A DNA stretch of 64,000 bases from Symbiodinium natans. Its lineage: Eukaryota > Sar > Dinophyceae > Suessiales > Symbiodiniaceae. The position numbers and the translations under genes were made by a program. The stretch is from assembly GCA_905221605.1 (NCBI GenBank), contig CAJNDS010002167.1, forward strand, positions 212,323 to 276,322. Reading direction: 5' to 3'. Below are positions 1 through 13,500 of this stretch, in pieces. The notes under the pieces were generated by a model. It saw nothing but the letters and a program-made list of their open reading frames with translations. It had not been told where the DNA came from and did not search any database. Position 1 is the first letter of the stretch; the number at the start of each line of letters is the position of its first letter.

Positions 1-304
1 AAGAGCGAACCGGCATGAGGTGATTCGCTCGGGAGACTGGCATTCACGAAGGCCATGGCCCCACTAGAGGCCACTAAATCCGGAACCCTGAGCCTAAAAC
101 CCTAAAACCCTAGAACCCTAAAGCCCTAAAACCCTGAAACCCTAAAACCCTAGAACCCTAAAACCCTAAAACCCTAAAACCCTAAAACCCTAAAACCCTA
201 AAACCCTAAAACCCTAAAACCCTAAAACCCTAAAACCCTAAAACCCTAAAACCCTAAAACCCTCAACCCTAAACCCTAAACCCCAAACAGCCAGAATCCC
301 TAAG
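1..304. repeat. Left edge: CCCTAAAA array
   Basis: The first 80 bases are non-repetitive and show no exon I can place. Positions 94-270 are an array dominated by the octamer CCCTAAAA rather than the heptamer. It should form the 3' part of the intron before the first proposed channel exon at 305. Confidence 0.7.
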
Positions 305-343
305 GTTGCTTTGGCTGCTTATGAAGATCGCCAACGGCTTGCT
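305..343 (+). CDS. Channel exon: hydrophobic S4-S5/S5 start
   Basis: The acceptor is AAG|G and the donor CT|GC. It reads LLWLLMKIANGL, and its phase fits the next exon at 1233, giving a run that leads straight into MLIMIVNHYLAV. I chose this reading because it is open, hydrophobic and in phase. The segment is short, so other frames remain possible. Confidence 0.5.
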
Positions 344-3300
344 GCTTGACTGTGGGTTGAAATTTGTCAAAGTGTTGGGAAACGGTTTAAGGTTTAGGGT
401 TTAGGGTTTAGGGTTTAGGGTTTAGGGTTTAGGGTTTAGGGTTGGGGCTTTGGGGGAGTTTGTTGGGTCTCAGGGGTTTTGGGGGGGTGTTTGTAGGGTT
501 CAAGGGGCTTAGGGCTTCGGGCTCCGGGCTCCGGGCTCCCGCCTTCGGGCTTGGGGGCTTGGGGGGCTTAAGGTTTCGGGCTTAGGCGGCGAGGGGGGTA
601 GTGGGGTGGGTTAGGGCTTAGGGCTTGGGGCTTGGGGGGCTTAGGGTTAGGGTTGGGCTTGGGGGCTTGGGGGGTAGGGCTTACCTTGAGGCCTTAGGGC
701 TTCGGGCTTCTGTCTTCGGGCTTCGGGCTTGGGGCTTGGGGCTTGGGGGTGGGACCCTAAACCCTAAACCCTAAACCCTAAACCCTAAACCCTAAACCCT
801 AAACCCTAAACCCTAAACCCTAAACCCTAAACCCTAAACCCTAAACCCTAAACCCTAAACCCTAAACAACCCTAAAGCCCTAAAACCCCTGAAGCCCTGG
901 GAATCTTGAGGCTTCCAGACTGAACTATGGGACAGGATTTAGGGTTCAGGGTTCAGCGTTTAGGTAAGAGTTTTGGTTGAGAGTTTAGGGCGTTCAGTTC
1001 CCTCACCCCCTTCGCCAAAAAATCCCCGAAGCCACCCCGCCCCCCCCCCCCCCCCCCCCAGCCCCATGGGCTTAGGTTTAGGGTTTAGGGTTTAGGGTTT
1101 AGGGTTTAGGGTTTAGGGTCTAGGGTTTAGATCCCAAACCCTAAACCCTAAACCCTAAACCCTAAACCCTAAACCCTAAACCCTAAACCCTAAACCCTAA
1201 ACCCTAAACCCTAAACCCTAAACCCCAAAAAGGATGCTCATCATGATCGTGAACCACTACCTCGCGGTCGCCTTCGTGGCCATCGGGCTGCACCACCAGG
1301 ATCCGCCGCTTTGGCATCTCCCCCTAAACCCTGGTTGGGGTTTAGGGTTTAGGGTTTAGGGTTTAGGGTTTAGGGTTTAGGGTTTAGGGTTTAGGGTTTA
1401 GGGTTTAGGGTTTAGGGTTTGGGGTTTGGGGTTTAGGGTTTAGGGTCCAACAACAAACCCATCAAAACAACGGAAACCCAAAACCACAAACGCCCACAAA
1501 CCCAACTCCCCCCCACAAAAAAGAAGACAATGAAAAATGAAAATAGCAAATCAAATAACAGCCTTCAACAATTGGCAGCCCAGTGGTGCCCTTTCCCCTT
1601 GTTTAGGGTCCAAGGCGCCCTTTCTAAAGTAACCCACCCCAAGACATGGTACCCTTATTTAAATATTGAGAACCCCCCTAAAGCCTAACCCTAAACCCTA
1701 AACCCTAAACCCTAAACCCTAAACCCTAAACCCTAAACCCTAAACCCTACACCCTAAACCCTAAACCCTAAACCCTAAACCCTAAGCCCTAAACCCTAAA
1801 CCCTAAACCCTAAACCCTAAGAACAAACACAAATGTTCTTCTTACAAGGGCAGTACGGGGATGACTAGAGTCCCAATAAACCCTTAAAACCTCGAACCCT
1901 GAAACCCATCAACCCTCAAACCCGAATCAAAAGCCCCAAACCCTTGTAAACCTTTACAAAGCTCAAACCCTCAAAACCTCAAGCCCTAAACCCTAAACCC
2001 CAAACCCTAAACCCTAAACACCTCAAACCCTCGCCAGGAGACGGGGACCTCCAACTGGATCAAATTCTACGCCTCTCGGCTGCCTTAGCACGAACTAGGA
2101 CCCAGAGTAGGACCCCTAACCCCTGACCCCTAAACCCTAAACCCCAAACCCCAAACCCTAAACCCTAAACCCTAAACCCTAAACCCTAAACCCTAAACCC
2201 TTCAAACCAAAAAAGGTGGAGTTCTTAATCTTCGCTAGTTTGCTCGTGGGTCGGGACTATGGGATTCTTTGGGGGTCCTCCTCGGTTTAGGGTTTCGGGT
2301 TTCTAAACCCTAAACCCTGAACCCTGAACCCTGAACCCTGAACCCTGAACCCTGAACCCTGAACCCTGAACCCTGAACCCTGAACCCTGAACCCTGAACC
2401 CTAAACCCTGAACCCTGAAGCCTGAACCCTGAACCCTGAACCCTGAACCCTGAACCCTGAACCCTAAACCCTAAACCCTAAACCCTAACCCTAAACCCTA
2501 AACTAGGGTTCAGGGTTTAGGGTTTAGAACCTCTTACGCAAGTCCAGGGAAGACCCATGACCTGATTGAGACAATGCTTCGGGCTTCAAAGCCTAAAGCC
2601 CCACACCACAAACCTCTACATCTAAGGTTGGAATCGCGGGCCCTTTAGGGTTTAGGGTTTAGGGTTCAGGGCTATTTTTCGGGATCCGCAGTATGGTCCC
2701 TTACTGTGTATAGTGTATATCATGGACAAGACACAAGGGACAAATTACGGGCCCATACTTAGTTACTTGGAACCCTACACTAAACCCCAGCCCCCCTAAA
2801 CCCCAAACCCTAAACCCCTAAACCTTGGGATGTTCCCCCTCGTACTAGCAGTCCTTAATCGGGAGACTCGAATAGGGGGTACTATACCGCCTTTTTAGCA
2901 GGGTAAGTCTAAGGGGGAACGTCCCAACCTAAACCTCAACACCCTAAACCCTAAACCCTAAACCCTAAACCCTAAACCCTAAACCCTAAACCCTAAACCC
3001 TAAACCCTAAACCCTAAACCCTAAACCCTAAACCCTAAACCCTAAACCCTAAACACCCCAAATCCAAAAGCCCAAAGCAGGAGCTGGCCGAAACCACGTT
3101 CTGGGACCAATACTTGACGAGCCTGCACTGGCGACCTGTCTTCAGCAACTTTAGGGTTTAGGGTTCAGGGTTGAGGGTTGAGGGTTGAGGGTTTAGGGTT
3201 TAGGGTTTAGTGAGTTAGGGTTTAGGGTTTCGGGTTTACTTTGGGCTCTCTCTACCTACAGTTTAACGGGTTTTGTGCCTACTAATTAAAGGGGTAGTTG

Positions 3301-6300
3301 CTACTAAACTGTCGGTAAAGACAGTCCAAGGCAGGCATCCTGCCCAGAGTGCCAGAGGTTTGGGCTGGGGCGGGCTTCAGGGTTCGCAGAGGCTTTAGGG
3401 TTTTCGGGGTTTAGGATTCAAATGGCTTTACGGTTGTAGGGGTTGGCGGGCCTATAGGGGTTTCCGGTTTAAGGGCTTCGGGGCTTTAGGGTTTGGGGTT
3501 TGGTTTGGGATGAATCCTAAACCCTAAACCCTAAATGTTTGGGTTTTTTGGGGCATTGTCCTGCTCAATGCGGCTCCCAAATCGATGTAAATACTGCAAA
3601 TTTCATCGTACGGTAACTTGCTTTAGGACTCGCAACAGCAAAAGGGTTTAGGGTTTAGGGTTTGGGGTTTGGGGTTTAGGGTTTGGGGGGTTTCGGGTGT
3701 AGGGTTGGGGGCTTCTTAGTTAGGGCCCTATATCTTTTGCAAGAGAGGTCCCTCACGCAGTTCATGCCTGCGACCAACAATATCGGGCCTGTCAGCGGAG
3801 ACGAGCGCGTGTTCGCCATCGCGACTTGGAATGCTCAGGGAGGTCTGCAACCCTCCTGCAAACCAAAACGCGAAACCCTAAACCTACACCCAAGACCCTT
3901 TGTAAGCCTGCAGAAAAGCTTGGAAACTGGAAAGTCAGGCTGGAATGCAGCTGGTTGAGACCTTCCTCGGCTTTTAGCAGTGCATGCGATCAGTTTGCTT
4001 GGGTTTAGGGTTTAGGGTATAGGGTATAGGGTTTAGGGTTTCTGCAAGCACTCTCTGTTTTTTCGATTTACCCAGGGACTGGGTAGGGCACCGTTAACAA
4101 TGTTTGGTTATATAAAACCTTACTATATATCTGACAGGATAACCTTTTTTGGGCTAGGGTATTCAGCCCCCAAGTTGATCCGTAATGGGTATTTCAGCGT
4201 GTTTAGAATAGGGCGCGCGAACCACAAGAGGAAAGCTCGGTATGCAATGCGTTCGCGTGCTGTTGTTTCGCCTTGTCCGCCTTGCTAGAACTCGGGTGTT
4301 GCTTGAATGTCGCGGGGTTTGAGGGTTTAGGGGTTTAACCCCAAACCCTAACCTTCAAACCCTACTGCTGTTGCAGAGACGGCCTGCAGAAACCCTAAAC
4401 CCTAAATCCTAAACCCTAAATCCTAAACCCTAAACCCAACTGTTCTCAACCCCAAACCCAACTGCTCTCATCGGATGCCGAGTTCGTGGTCATCGTGGCG
4501 CTGGCCATCTTCTCGCCCCCTGGACCGTAAGATTTGGGGTTGAGGGTTTTGGGTTTTGGGTTTTGGGTGGGGTTTATAGGGTGTATAGGGTTAATGGGGT
4601 CTAAAGGGTACAGGTTCAGGGTTTAGGGTTTCAGAGTGGTTCGGTTCTTGAGGCAACAAGATTGTTTCTCCAAGAAGGTTTCGAGAGCAGTTCAGGTCCT
4701 TTGTCAGCTCGATCACGACTGCCGTGACCGCGCTGAGGGCGGTAAAGGCGGGGACTTCTCCCGAAGCCTGTGCTTCACCGCCCCGAGCACCAAACGAAGT
4801 TTGGGGTTTAGGGTGGAGGGTTTAGGGTTTACGGGTTAGGGTTCAGGGTTTAGGGAGGGTAAGCATAAAGTGGCCCGAACTCGAACAACCCGAAGCCCTT
4901 TTTTCCTAGGGTGTGCTGCAAGCCATGCAGCCAAAAACAAAACGCCACAACCGAAAGCCAGAAGCCTCAAAGTAGGCACCACACCCCTGAACCCCTCAAT
5001 CTGAACCATAATTGTACCTGCAACCCGAACCTTAAACCCTTTGCATTAGAATCAATTCATGGGAAATGCTGTATGCTGGTGCCAACATTGTACCCGGAGG
5101 TCAAATGCAAACAATCAAACAAAAAGGAAATTGCTGGGGCATCCTCTTATGAGATCAATGAGTGTTGTAGAAACCAAGAAATTTCATGTATCCCAAAATC
5201 ATGACATCACTGGGCAACCATATATGAAATCAAAGAGTGTTGTAAGTAAATGTTCCTATACAAGCACGTGTTGTAGGGATTTCTGTGGCTCACGCCGCAT
5301 AAGAACAATGAGAAACCATGAAAGCACGGGGCAACCGTGTCTCGAATCAATGGGTGTTGTGGCAGCCAAGTAAAATTAACTTATGCAAGCACATGTTGTA
5401 TGGAATACCGTGGCCCACGGCGCAAAAGAACAATAATTCCACAACAACCTGAGAAGGTAGGGTCAGGCGCAGACCCTAAACCCTAAACCCTAAACCCTAA
5501 ACCCTAAACCCTAAACCCTAAACCCTAAACCCTAAACCCTAAACCCTGGACCCTAAACCATCCTAAGCCATCCATCCTAAACCATCCTAAACCATCCTAA
5601 ACCCTAAACCCTAAACCCTAAACCCTAAACCCTAAACCCTAAACTCTAAACCTCAGCCTGCAGCTGGGACAAGGAGTCGAAAGCGAGGGCGGAGGCCCAG
5701 ATCCGACAGCTCCTGGCCGGTGTTCTTGTTTCGGGTGTCGAGTTCAGGGTTTAGGGTTTAGGGTTTAGGGTTTAGGGTCTAGGGTCTAGGGTTTAGGGTT
5801 TAGGGTTTAGGGTGTTTAGGGTTTAGAGTTCAGCATCTCAAATTCGAGCATTTACTAGGGCAGCAGTGTGTGTAGGCAACGGAAAGCAACCCACCCGCCC
5901 AAAGAATCCCATAACATTACGACAATGGAAAGTTTGTTTTTTGTTCGTGTTGAACAATGGGGTCAAAGGGGTCAGAGGGACCAAAATGGATCAAATTCCC
6001 TAATTCGTGCTGAACAATTTGGGGTCAAAGGGGTCAGACCTATAAACCCTGCGAACCTTAAACCAAGATGATCAAGCACAGGTTCTTCACTGAGCGAGAT
6101 CTGTCTGCGGACCTGTTGACGCACGTGAGGCGCCGGGGGTGGGTCGCACTTGCTACTCCCAAACCCCTAAACCCTAAAACCCTGAACCCTAAACCCTGAA
6201 CCCTTAACCCCAAATCCTAAACCCCAAACCCGAAACCCCAACACGTTCCCACAATAAGGGCATCGCGGCCACGCTTTCGACCCTCCCTGGGAAGCGACCT

Positions 6301-9300
6301 GACATGATACCGCCGTTGAGGGTTTAGGGTTTGGGGTTTGGGGTTTGGGGTTTGGGTTTTGGGGTTTAGGGTTTAGACTCCTGAACCTTCACAAATAAAA
6401 GTTTCCGAAAACCTGGGGCGGAGGATCATTGCAGGGGTTTCCCTACTACATTTGGGCCTGCCTAAGGGGTATCCTAATGTTTGGAAGCTCCCATGTTTGG
6501 CCAGGTATCTTGATTACGATCCCCTGGCGGTTCTTATGGTAGCACTGCGCCGTAGATTTTGAGTATCCCAGTAAACGGGCTTAAGCCCATCTGTGTACAT
6601 ATTCTAGTCAGCTAGGCTATCAAGGGCTAGTTGCAAAGCCCAGGGTGAAGACGCTCAGCCCTAAACCCTGAGCTCTGAACCCTACTCAACCCTAGACCCT
6701 AAACCCTAAACCCTAAACCCTAAACCCTAAACCCAAAACCCTAAACCCTAAACCCTAAACCCTAAACCCTAAACCCTAAACCCCAAACCTTACGCCAATG
6801 CTGCGAGGCAGTGCTACGCGAAGAAGGCCACCGCCTCCTATCGTCTCGTGGAGGGGGACCTGATGATGCTGGAGGCCTGGGGTTCAAGGAGTTTAGGGAG
6901 GTTTAGGGTTTAGGGTTTAGGGTTTAGGGTTTAGGGTTTAGGGTTTAGGGTTTAGGGTTTAGGGTTTTTTTGATTGAGGTTGGAGTTGAGGCTTAATGGC
7001 GTCGTGGGCACAGAGGGCTTGGGGGGTTGTTGCTTTCGGGGCTCAGGCTCGGGTTTTGAGGTTTCAGGGCGCTGGGTGGTGTGAGGAGTTGGGAGGTCTT
7101 GTGTAGCCTTCGGGGAGAATGGCTTTGTCGACTTTTTGCTTGTGGACTGAACCCCAAACCCTAAACCCGAAGCCCTAAACTTCCTAAACCCTAAACCCAG
7201 TTGGTTTAGGCGTGTAGGGCCTGCAGCGCTTTTGCTGTAGGCTTCTTCCCGCAGCTCCCCAGCTCGGTTTGTCCTTCACCCTCAGCTACGAAAGACTGCG
7301 TGCCGACATTGCGGAAGCCCCTAAACCCTAAACCCTAAACCCAAAACCCTAAACCCTAAACCCTAAACCCTAAACCCTAAACCCTAAACCCTAAACCCAA
7401 ACCGTAAACCGTAAACCCAATGCCTGTGACCGAGCGTGCCCGCCCTGGCAAACCTACCCTCGCCCCGACTCGACACTTCCCGCACCCTGGCTGTCCACAA
7501 GCTCCCAAGAAGGGGTTGAGGGTTTAGGGTTTAGGGTTTAGGGTTTAGGGAGTTACTGTAGGGGTTCCAAGAAGTTACTGTAACTAGGTCGAACCTTGGG
7601 ACATTTTATGTTTTCCCATATTGGGTTCGAGAGGATCATATTTTATGAATATTTTTCAGAGGGTTTAAGGGGCCAGCCTAGGTACGGGTTCAAAGAACTC
7701 CCGGAAGCCTACATCCCCAAATCCGAGACTGGGTAGATCAACCTCTAACCTTTTTTTGGCTATACACAGTCCAACTATATATATATATATATAAATTAAA
7801 GGTTGACCCGTTTTTCGGCTAGGGTATTCAGCCCCCTAAGAAACGGTGTTGGGGATTTTGGGGGCTTCAGGGGGTTTTTCAGGGGTCAAAGGGGTTTATA
7901 GGGTTTAAAGGGCTTAGGGTTTAGGGTTTAGGGTTTAGGGTTTAGGGCTTTAGGCTTTCAAGGGTTCCAGGACCTACCGGAGAAGACGAGGATGCGACTG
8001 CACCGAGAGATGTTCCGGCACACGCTCACGGAGATTCCCTGGTGCCTTTGCCACTGAGGGTTTAGGGTTTAGGGTTTAGGGTTTAGGGTTTCGGGCTATG
8101 GGTTGTTGAAGGCTTCCGGCGTTCGGTGTAGGCTCGAGGGCTTGAGGGCTCTGAGGCTTGAGGGCTTCGGTTTGAGGGTTTGAGGCTGGGGGCTTCCAAA
8201 GCGTCCCGCCTTCCTGTCACCCTAAACCCTAGACCCTAGACCCTAGATCCGAAACCCTAAGCCCTACGCCCTAAGCCCTAAGCCCTAAGCCCCAAGCCCT
8301 AAGCCCTAAGCCCTAAACCCTACCACTGTAGGGCACTTGCGAGGGTCAGAGGCGCACCCATAGGAGATGCTTAAGGGATGAAAGGAGGGAGCCTTATACG
8401 GGACCTTACTGCTACTTGCTTCAGAACCCCAAAAGAGTAAAACAAAATAAGGCTCCCAATATTTCCCTTATAAGGAAGAGTAAGTCTTTTGTGCAAAATG
8501 TTGAGTGTTCTTAAGCAATTAGTAGCTTAGGGGAACCTTGGGGCTTCTTGAGGGGCTACTTGGGTTTTTAGGGACTCTCTATCGTAGATGTATGGGTTAG
8601 ATGTGGGGAAGAAGCTGAAGGGTTTATTGTAGGGGCCCCTCCTTCCACCTCAAAACCCTCAGCCCTAAGCCCTAAGCCTTAAGCCCTGAGCCCTAAGCCC
8701 TATCTTCCTAAGCCCTAAGCCCTAAGCCCTAAGCCCTAAACCCTAAGCCCTAAACCCTGAACCCTAAACCCTAAACCCTAAACGCCGAGGATACCCAACA
8801 ACCTGAAGATGCATGGGAACCTGCTCCTGGACACCTGGTGATAGGGTTTAGGGTTTAGGGTTAGGGTTTAGGGTTTAGGGTTTAGGGTTTTGGGGTTTAG
8901 GGTTTATGGTTTTTTAGGGCTTGCGGTTCAGGAACCCTTAGCCCCAAACCCTATAAACCCTAAGCCCTATGCACTTCAGGTTGTAGGGACTTTTGTCCGA
9001 ATGGGAGGGTCTTAGGAGCCAAAATCCCCAGATTTAAAGTTCTAGGAGGCGTTTGGTCTCAGGGCGACTCCCACTCACGGATCCGAGGGTACACGTCACA
9101 ATCGGGACCTATGAGATCGTGCGCCGCAGCGACATGATCAACCTCATCGGTGCCTTACAGAGGTCAGTGGACTGGGTTCAAACCTGGTCATGCACCCTGA
9201 CACCGTACGGCAGGGGCAATCACTGGGAGATTGTGGCTGGGGTGGTTGAGAGGCATCATGGTGCACTACGGCCTGGAACCCAAATGGGAGCCCGATGCCC

Positions 9301-10499
9301 ATATCACCTGGCGGCCGGCGCACACGTGGCATGACCAAACTGCACTCACACATGTGCATAGGCAAACGTGAACTGCCTCACTGAGCCAGACGGTGTGAGC
9401 CTAGAAGGCCTACCACTCCTATACTACCCACCCTAAATTCCCCCCCTAAAAAGCCTTAATTAGGCTTTAACTTTTCCTAAATGGCCTTTATTGTGGGGGG
9501 GGGGGGAGTATAGAGGGGGGTTAGTACCCCCAAACCCTAAACCCAAACCCTAAATCCTAAACCCTAAACCCTAAACCCTTAAACCCTAAACCCTAAACCT
9601 TATAGAGGGGGGGTCGTAGGGGATCCATGATTAAAGCCCTTCTGTGATGCTCGGCCCTGCCTGCGAGTCTTGTTCAACCGGCCCTGATTTTGGGGGTTTA
9701 GGGTTTTAGGTTTGAGGGTTTAGGGTTTAGGGTTCAGGGTTCAGGGTCTAGGGTTTAGGGACGATGAATCCCTAAGCCCAAAGCTCAACAAGCCGAAGCC
9801 CTGGAATCCCTAAAGCGGAGCCCAGGACCCCGAACCCTTTACCACCAAAAGCCGTAAACCATCTGAACTCCCACCCCCCGGACCCTAAACCCTAACCCCG
9901 AACCCCTAACCCCTAACCCCTAAACCCTAAACCCTAAACCCTAAACCCTAACCCCAACACGGAGAGGACTTGATTTGCCATCTGGCATTTCGGGAGCGAA
10001 TTTGCACTCCCCACGATGACGTCTTCTTGCCGGAGCAGGCGCCGGGAAGGGGAAGGAAGAGGGCTTTAGAATTTGGGTTATGTTTTCCAAGTCCAAGGAT
10101 GCAGCCAGAGGGACACTGACACGACTTTCAAATAAGCTTACATCGAGATTTTGAGTATTCCCGGTAATATGATACCTTGTAAGCCGAACTCCCTACAGCC
10201 ATAGCTCGTAGGCCCACAGCCCGAACGTGGAGTCTGCAAATCTAAGAAGCACCCCTGAAGACCTAAACCCTAAATCCTAAACCCTAAACCCCAAGCCCTA
10301 AGCCGTAAGCCCTAAACCCTAAACCCTAAACCCTAAACCCGAAACCCTAAACCCTAAACCCTAAACCCTAAACCCTAAACCCTAAACCCCAGGTGAGCCA
10401 TGGCCTTTACATCGTCAAGTCGAAGGCCTGGGGGGACTCCTGAGGCTGACGGGCGAGCTAGGGTTTGGGGTTTAGGGTTTAGGGTTTAGGGTTTAGGGT

Positions 10500-10531
<32 letters not shown>

Positions 10532-13500
10532 GGTTTAGGGCTAGGGTTTAGGGTTGAGGGTTGAGGGTTTAGGGTTTAGGGTTTAGGGTTTGAGCTTCAA
10601 AAGGACTTCTCAGGGAGTAGGGGTTAGGGTTTAGGGTTGAGGGTTCAGGGTTTAGGGTTTAGGGTTTAGGGTTTGGGGTTTGGGGTTTAGGGTTCAGGGT
10701 TGAGGCTTTCGACTTTCTCCGGCCCTAAGCTCCTATTCTTTCTGGCAAGGGGGAAGAGACAAAACACCCTAAGCCTAAACGCATAAGCCCAAAATGCCCT
10801 CAACCGTAAACCCTAAACCCTGGTCCCGAGGACATGATCTACCAGCCTTTCGACAAGAATGAGAAGGAGGCGTGGCGGGGGATGGCCTCGAAATCGGAAC
10901 ATGATATGCCTCTGCGCCCCTTTCCCCCGAAGCCCTCGAAGCCCTCTACGAAGCTCCCCAACCCCAAAGTCCCAACGCTGAAGCCCTAAACCCTAAACCC
11001 AAACCCCAAACCCTAAACCCTAAACCCTGAACCCTAAACCCTAAACCCTCAACCCTAAACCCTAAACCCTAGTCTTGTTTAGGAATCTTTTTCAGGGAGC
11101 GCAAGGGCCAATCAAGTGTCAAGGTCACGGCTGCTTCTCGCAAGTGCTCAGTCCGGCTCCGCAACCCTAAGCCGGCTACACCCAAAGCCCTGTGAACCCG
11201 AAACCCTACACCCCTAAACCCCTAAACCCCTAAACCCCTAAACCCCTAAACCCCTAAACTCCTAAACCCCTAAACCCCTAAACCCCTAAACCCCTAAACC
11301 CCTAAACCCCTAAACCCCTAAACCCCCCCTAAACCCCTAAACCCCTAAACCCCTAAACCCCTAAACCCCTAAACCCCTAACCCCTACACCCCTAAACCCC
11401 TAAACCCCTAAACCCCTAAACCCCTAAACCCCTAAACCCCTAAACCCCTAAACCCCTAAACCCCTAAACCCCTAAACCCCTAAACCCCTAAACCCCTAAA
11501 CCCCTAACCCCTCAGCCCTTGTAGAGAATGCCCACCTGGGACCCAGGGTAGGCCTTTATTCCCTTTTTGAGGTTCAGGTTCCCTCACAAGCCCCTCTAAA
11601 CCCAAAAAGGGCGCCCTTTTGATTCCTAGGTTGGGTCTGAGAAACCCCTAAACCCTAAGCCCCCCAAACCCCTAAACCCTTAACCCCTTAAACCCAAATC
11701 CCAAGCAAACCCCTCGACCCTTGTAGAGAATGTCCACCTGGGACCTAGACAAGGCCCTTATTCCCTTATTTTAGCGTTTGGGTACCCTAAACCCTAAATC
11801 CTAAACCTTAAACCCTAAACCCTAAACGACGACCCCACAGGACCGGATACACCTCCACGAAGAGTCGAGACTGTCAGAGATCGGCCTCTGGGCAAGGCCA
11901 CCAAGCCCCCAAACCTTACAGCTCTAAACCCTCAACCCCAAGCCACCAAACCCTAAACCCTAAACCCCTCTAAACCCTCCTACAAACCTCAAACCCTAAG
12001 CCCTATAACCTAACCTAAGGCGTTCTGCAGTTCTTCACGGTTTTGTTTAGCTTTCTGTTGCAGAGTTTCGGGTATTTAGGGTTTAGGGCTTAGGGTTTTT
12101 GGGGTTTAGGCTTTGTAGGGTTTAGGATTTTTAGGGCTTAGGGATTTTAGAGTTTAGGTTTTCGGGTTTGGGGTTTGGGGTTTCTTTTGTTTAGGCTTTA
12201 TAGTGTCTGGGGTTTAGGGGTGGTTAAGGGCTTGGGGCTTGGGATGGTTCAGGGTTTTGGGTTTAGGGTTTAGGGTTCAGGGTTCAGGGTTCAGGGTTTA
12301 GGGTTTAGGGTTTAGGGTTTCGGGTTTAGGGTTTAGGATTACTACCCTCCCGCCCCTCCCCATCCGAACACCCAACAACGTCTCATATGAACTCTTCACA
12401 CAGAGTCCTGGAGCCCTGTACCCTAAACCTCAGAAGCCCTAAACTCAAAAAAACCTCAGGAACCCTGAGCCCTAATCCTAATCTCCCTAAACCCTAAACC
12501 CTAGTCCCTTACGCCAAATATTAACCTAAACCCTAAACCCCAAACCTTAGACCCTAAACCCTAGACCCTAAACCCTAAACCCTAAACCCTAGCCAGGTGG
12601 TCACATCGCGGGCAGCTCACGTCGCAAGCAACGTGCCACTACTTCAGCAGCTGGGACTGAGCTGAGGCTTGGAGGCTTGCTGGGACCCGAGACCCTACAG
12701 TTTCCAGGTCCAGATTTTGGGTGTTTAGGGTTTTAAGAGTTTTAGGGCTTAGGGTTCAGGGTTTAGGGTTTTAGGGTTTTAGGGTTTAGGGTTTTAGGGT
12801 TTCGGGGTTTAGGGTTTAGGGGTTTAGGGTTTTAGGGTTTAGGGGTTTAGGGTTATAGAAGTTTAGGGTTTAGGGCTTATATAGGGGGAGTGGGGCTTCG
12901 AGGCTTTAGGGCTCTAGTAGTTCGGGCCCCCCAAAAGCTTGCAAGAGCCTGGTGCTTGCTCCACAGCAATCCCTGAGCCCTCCAAGCGGTGGCTAACCAG
13001 TCTGGAAGCCGAATGCCGAAAGCAGGGTTTAGGGTTTAGGGGTTAGGGCTTGGGAGTTTTAGGGTTCAGGGTTTAGGGTTTAGGAGTTTTAGGGTTTAGG
13101 GTTTAGGTTTGAGTAAAGAAAAAGCCGAAAAGCCCTGGAAGCCCGAAACCCCCTAAAAGCCCCAAGAGCTTTAGCCTATCTAAGCCCTAAACCCTCAACC
13201 TTAAACCTTGGGATGTTCCCCCTTATACTGAAAGTCCTGAATCGGGATTAAATTATCGTAACCCCGATTATAGTCCCTATCGCATCCCAACCCAAACCCC
13301 TTGAAGCCCCCAAGCTCTGCTTAGGCGTGGATGCTGCCATCTTCGCCAACCTCGTCCTGGCGGGGTTTCAGGGGTTTCAGGTTTAGGGTCTTCACCCAAG
13401 GAGCCCAGAATGAGGGGCTGACCCTACAAAGGTGGGGAGACCCTACAAAGGTGGGGAGGGGTGTATCCTAAGGAAGGTCATATGCTATGGGTTTAGGGTT

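Noticed and set aside
94-275. A true chromosome end at the left edge
   Set aside because: Identical arrays in both orientations occur every few hundred bases through the whole 64 kb, and channel exons follow directly. These are interstitial.
4639-4695. VRFLRQQDCFSKKVSRAVQ as a C-linker exon
   Set aside because: The sequence directly following, SFVSSITTAVTAL in another frame, continues S6 exactly, and a better C-linker segment lies at 6068. This piece is intronic.
7279-7313. LSYERLRADIAE as a channel exon
   Set aside because: 6874 (MMLE) joins 7971 (DLPEK) exactly as the family requires, so this helix-like piece is not needed.
9053-9365. Overlapping frames of 93 (+) and 73 (-) codons
   Set aside because: No motif, and the neighbouring channel exons (8829 to 9967) join without it. 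It may be a mobile-element relic, but I cannot support a call.
11096-11165. A channel exon after TTTTTCAG
   Set aside because: Exons 10831-10869 and 11841-11896 already join in frame to give the expected nucleotide-binding strand, so nothing is needed between them.
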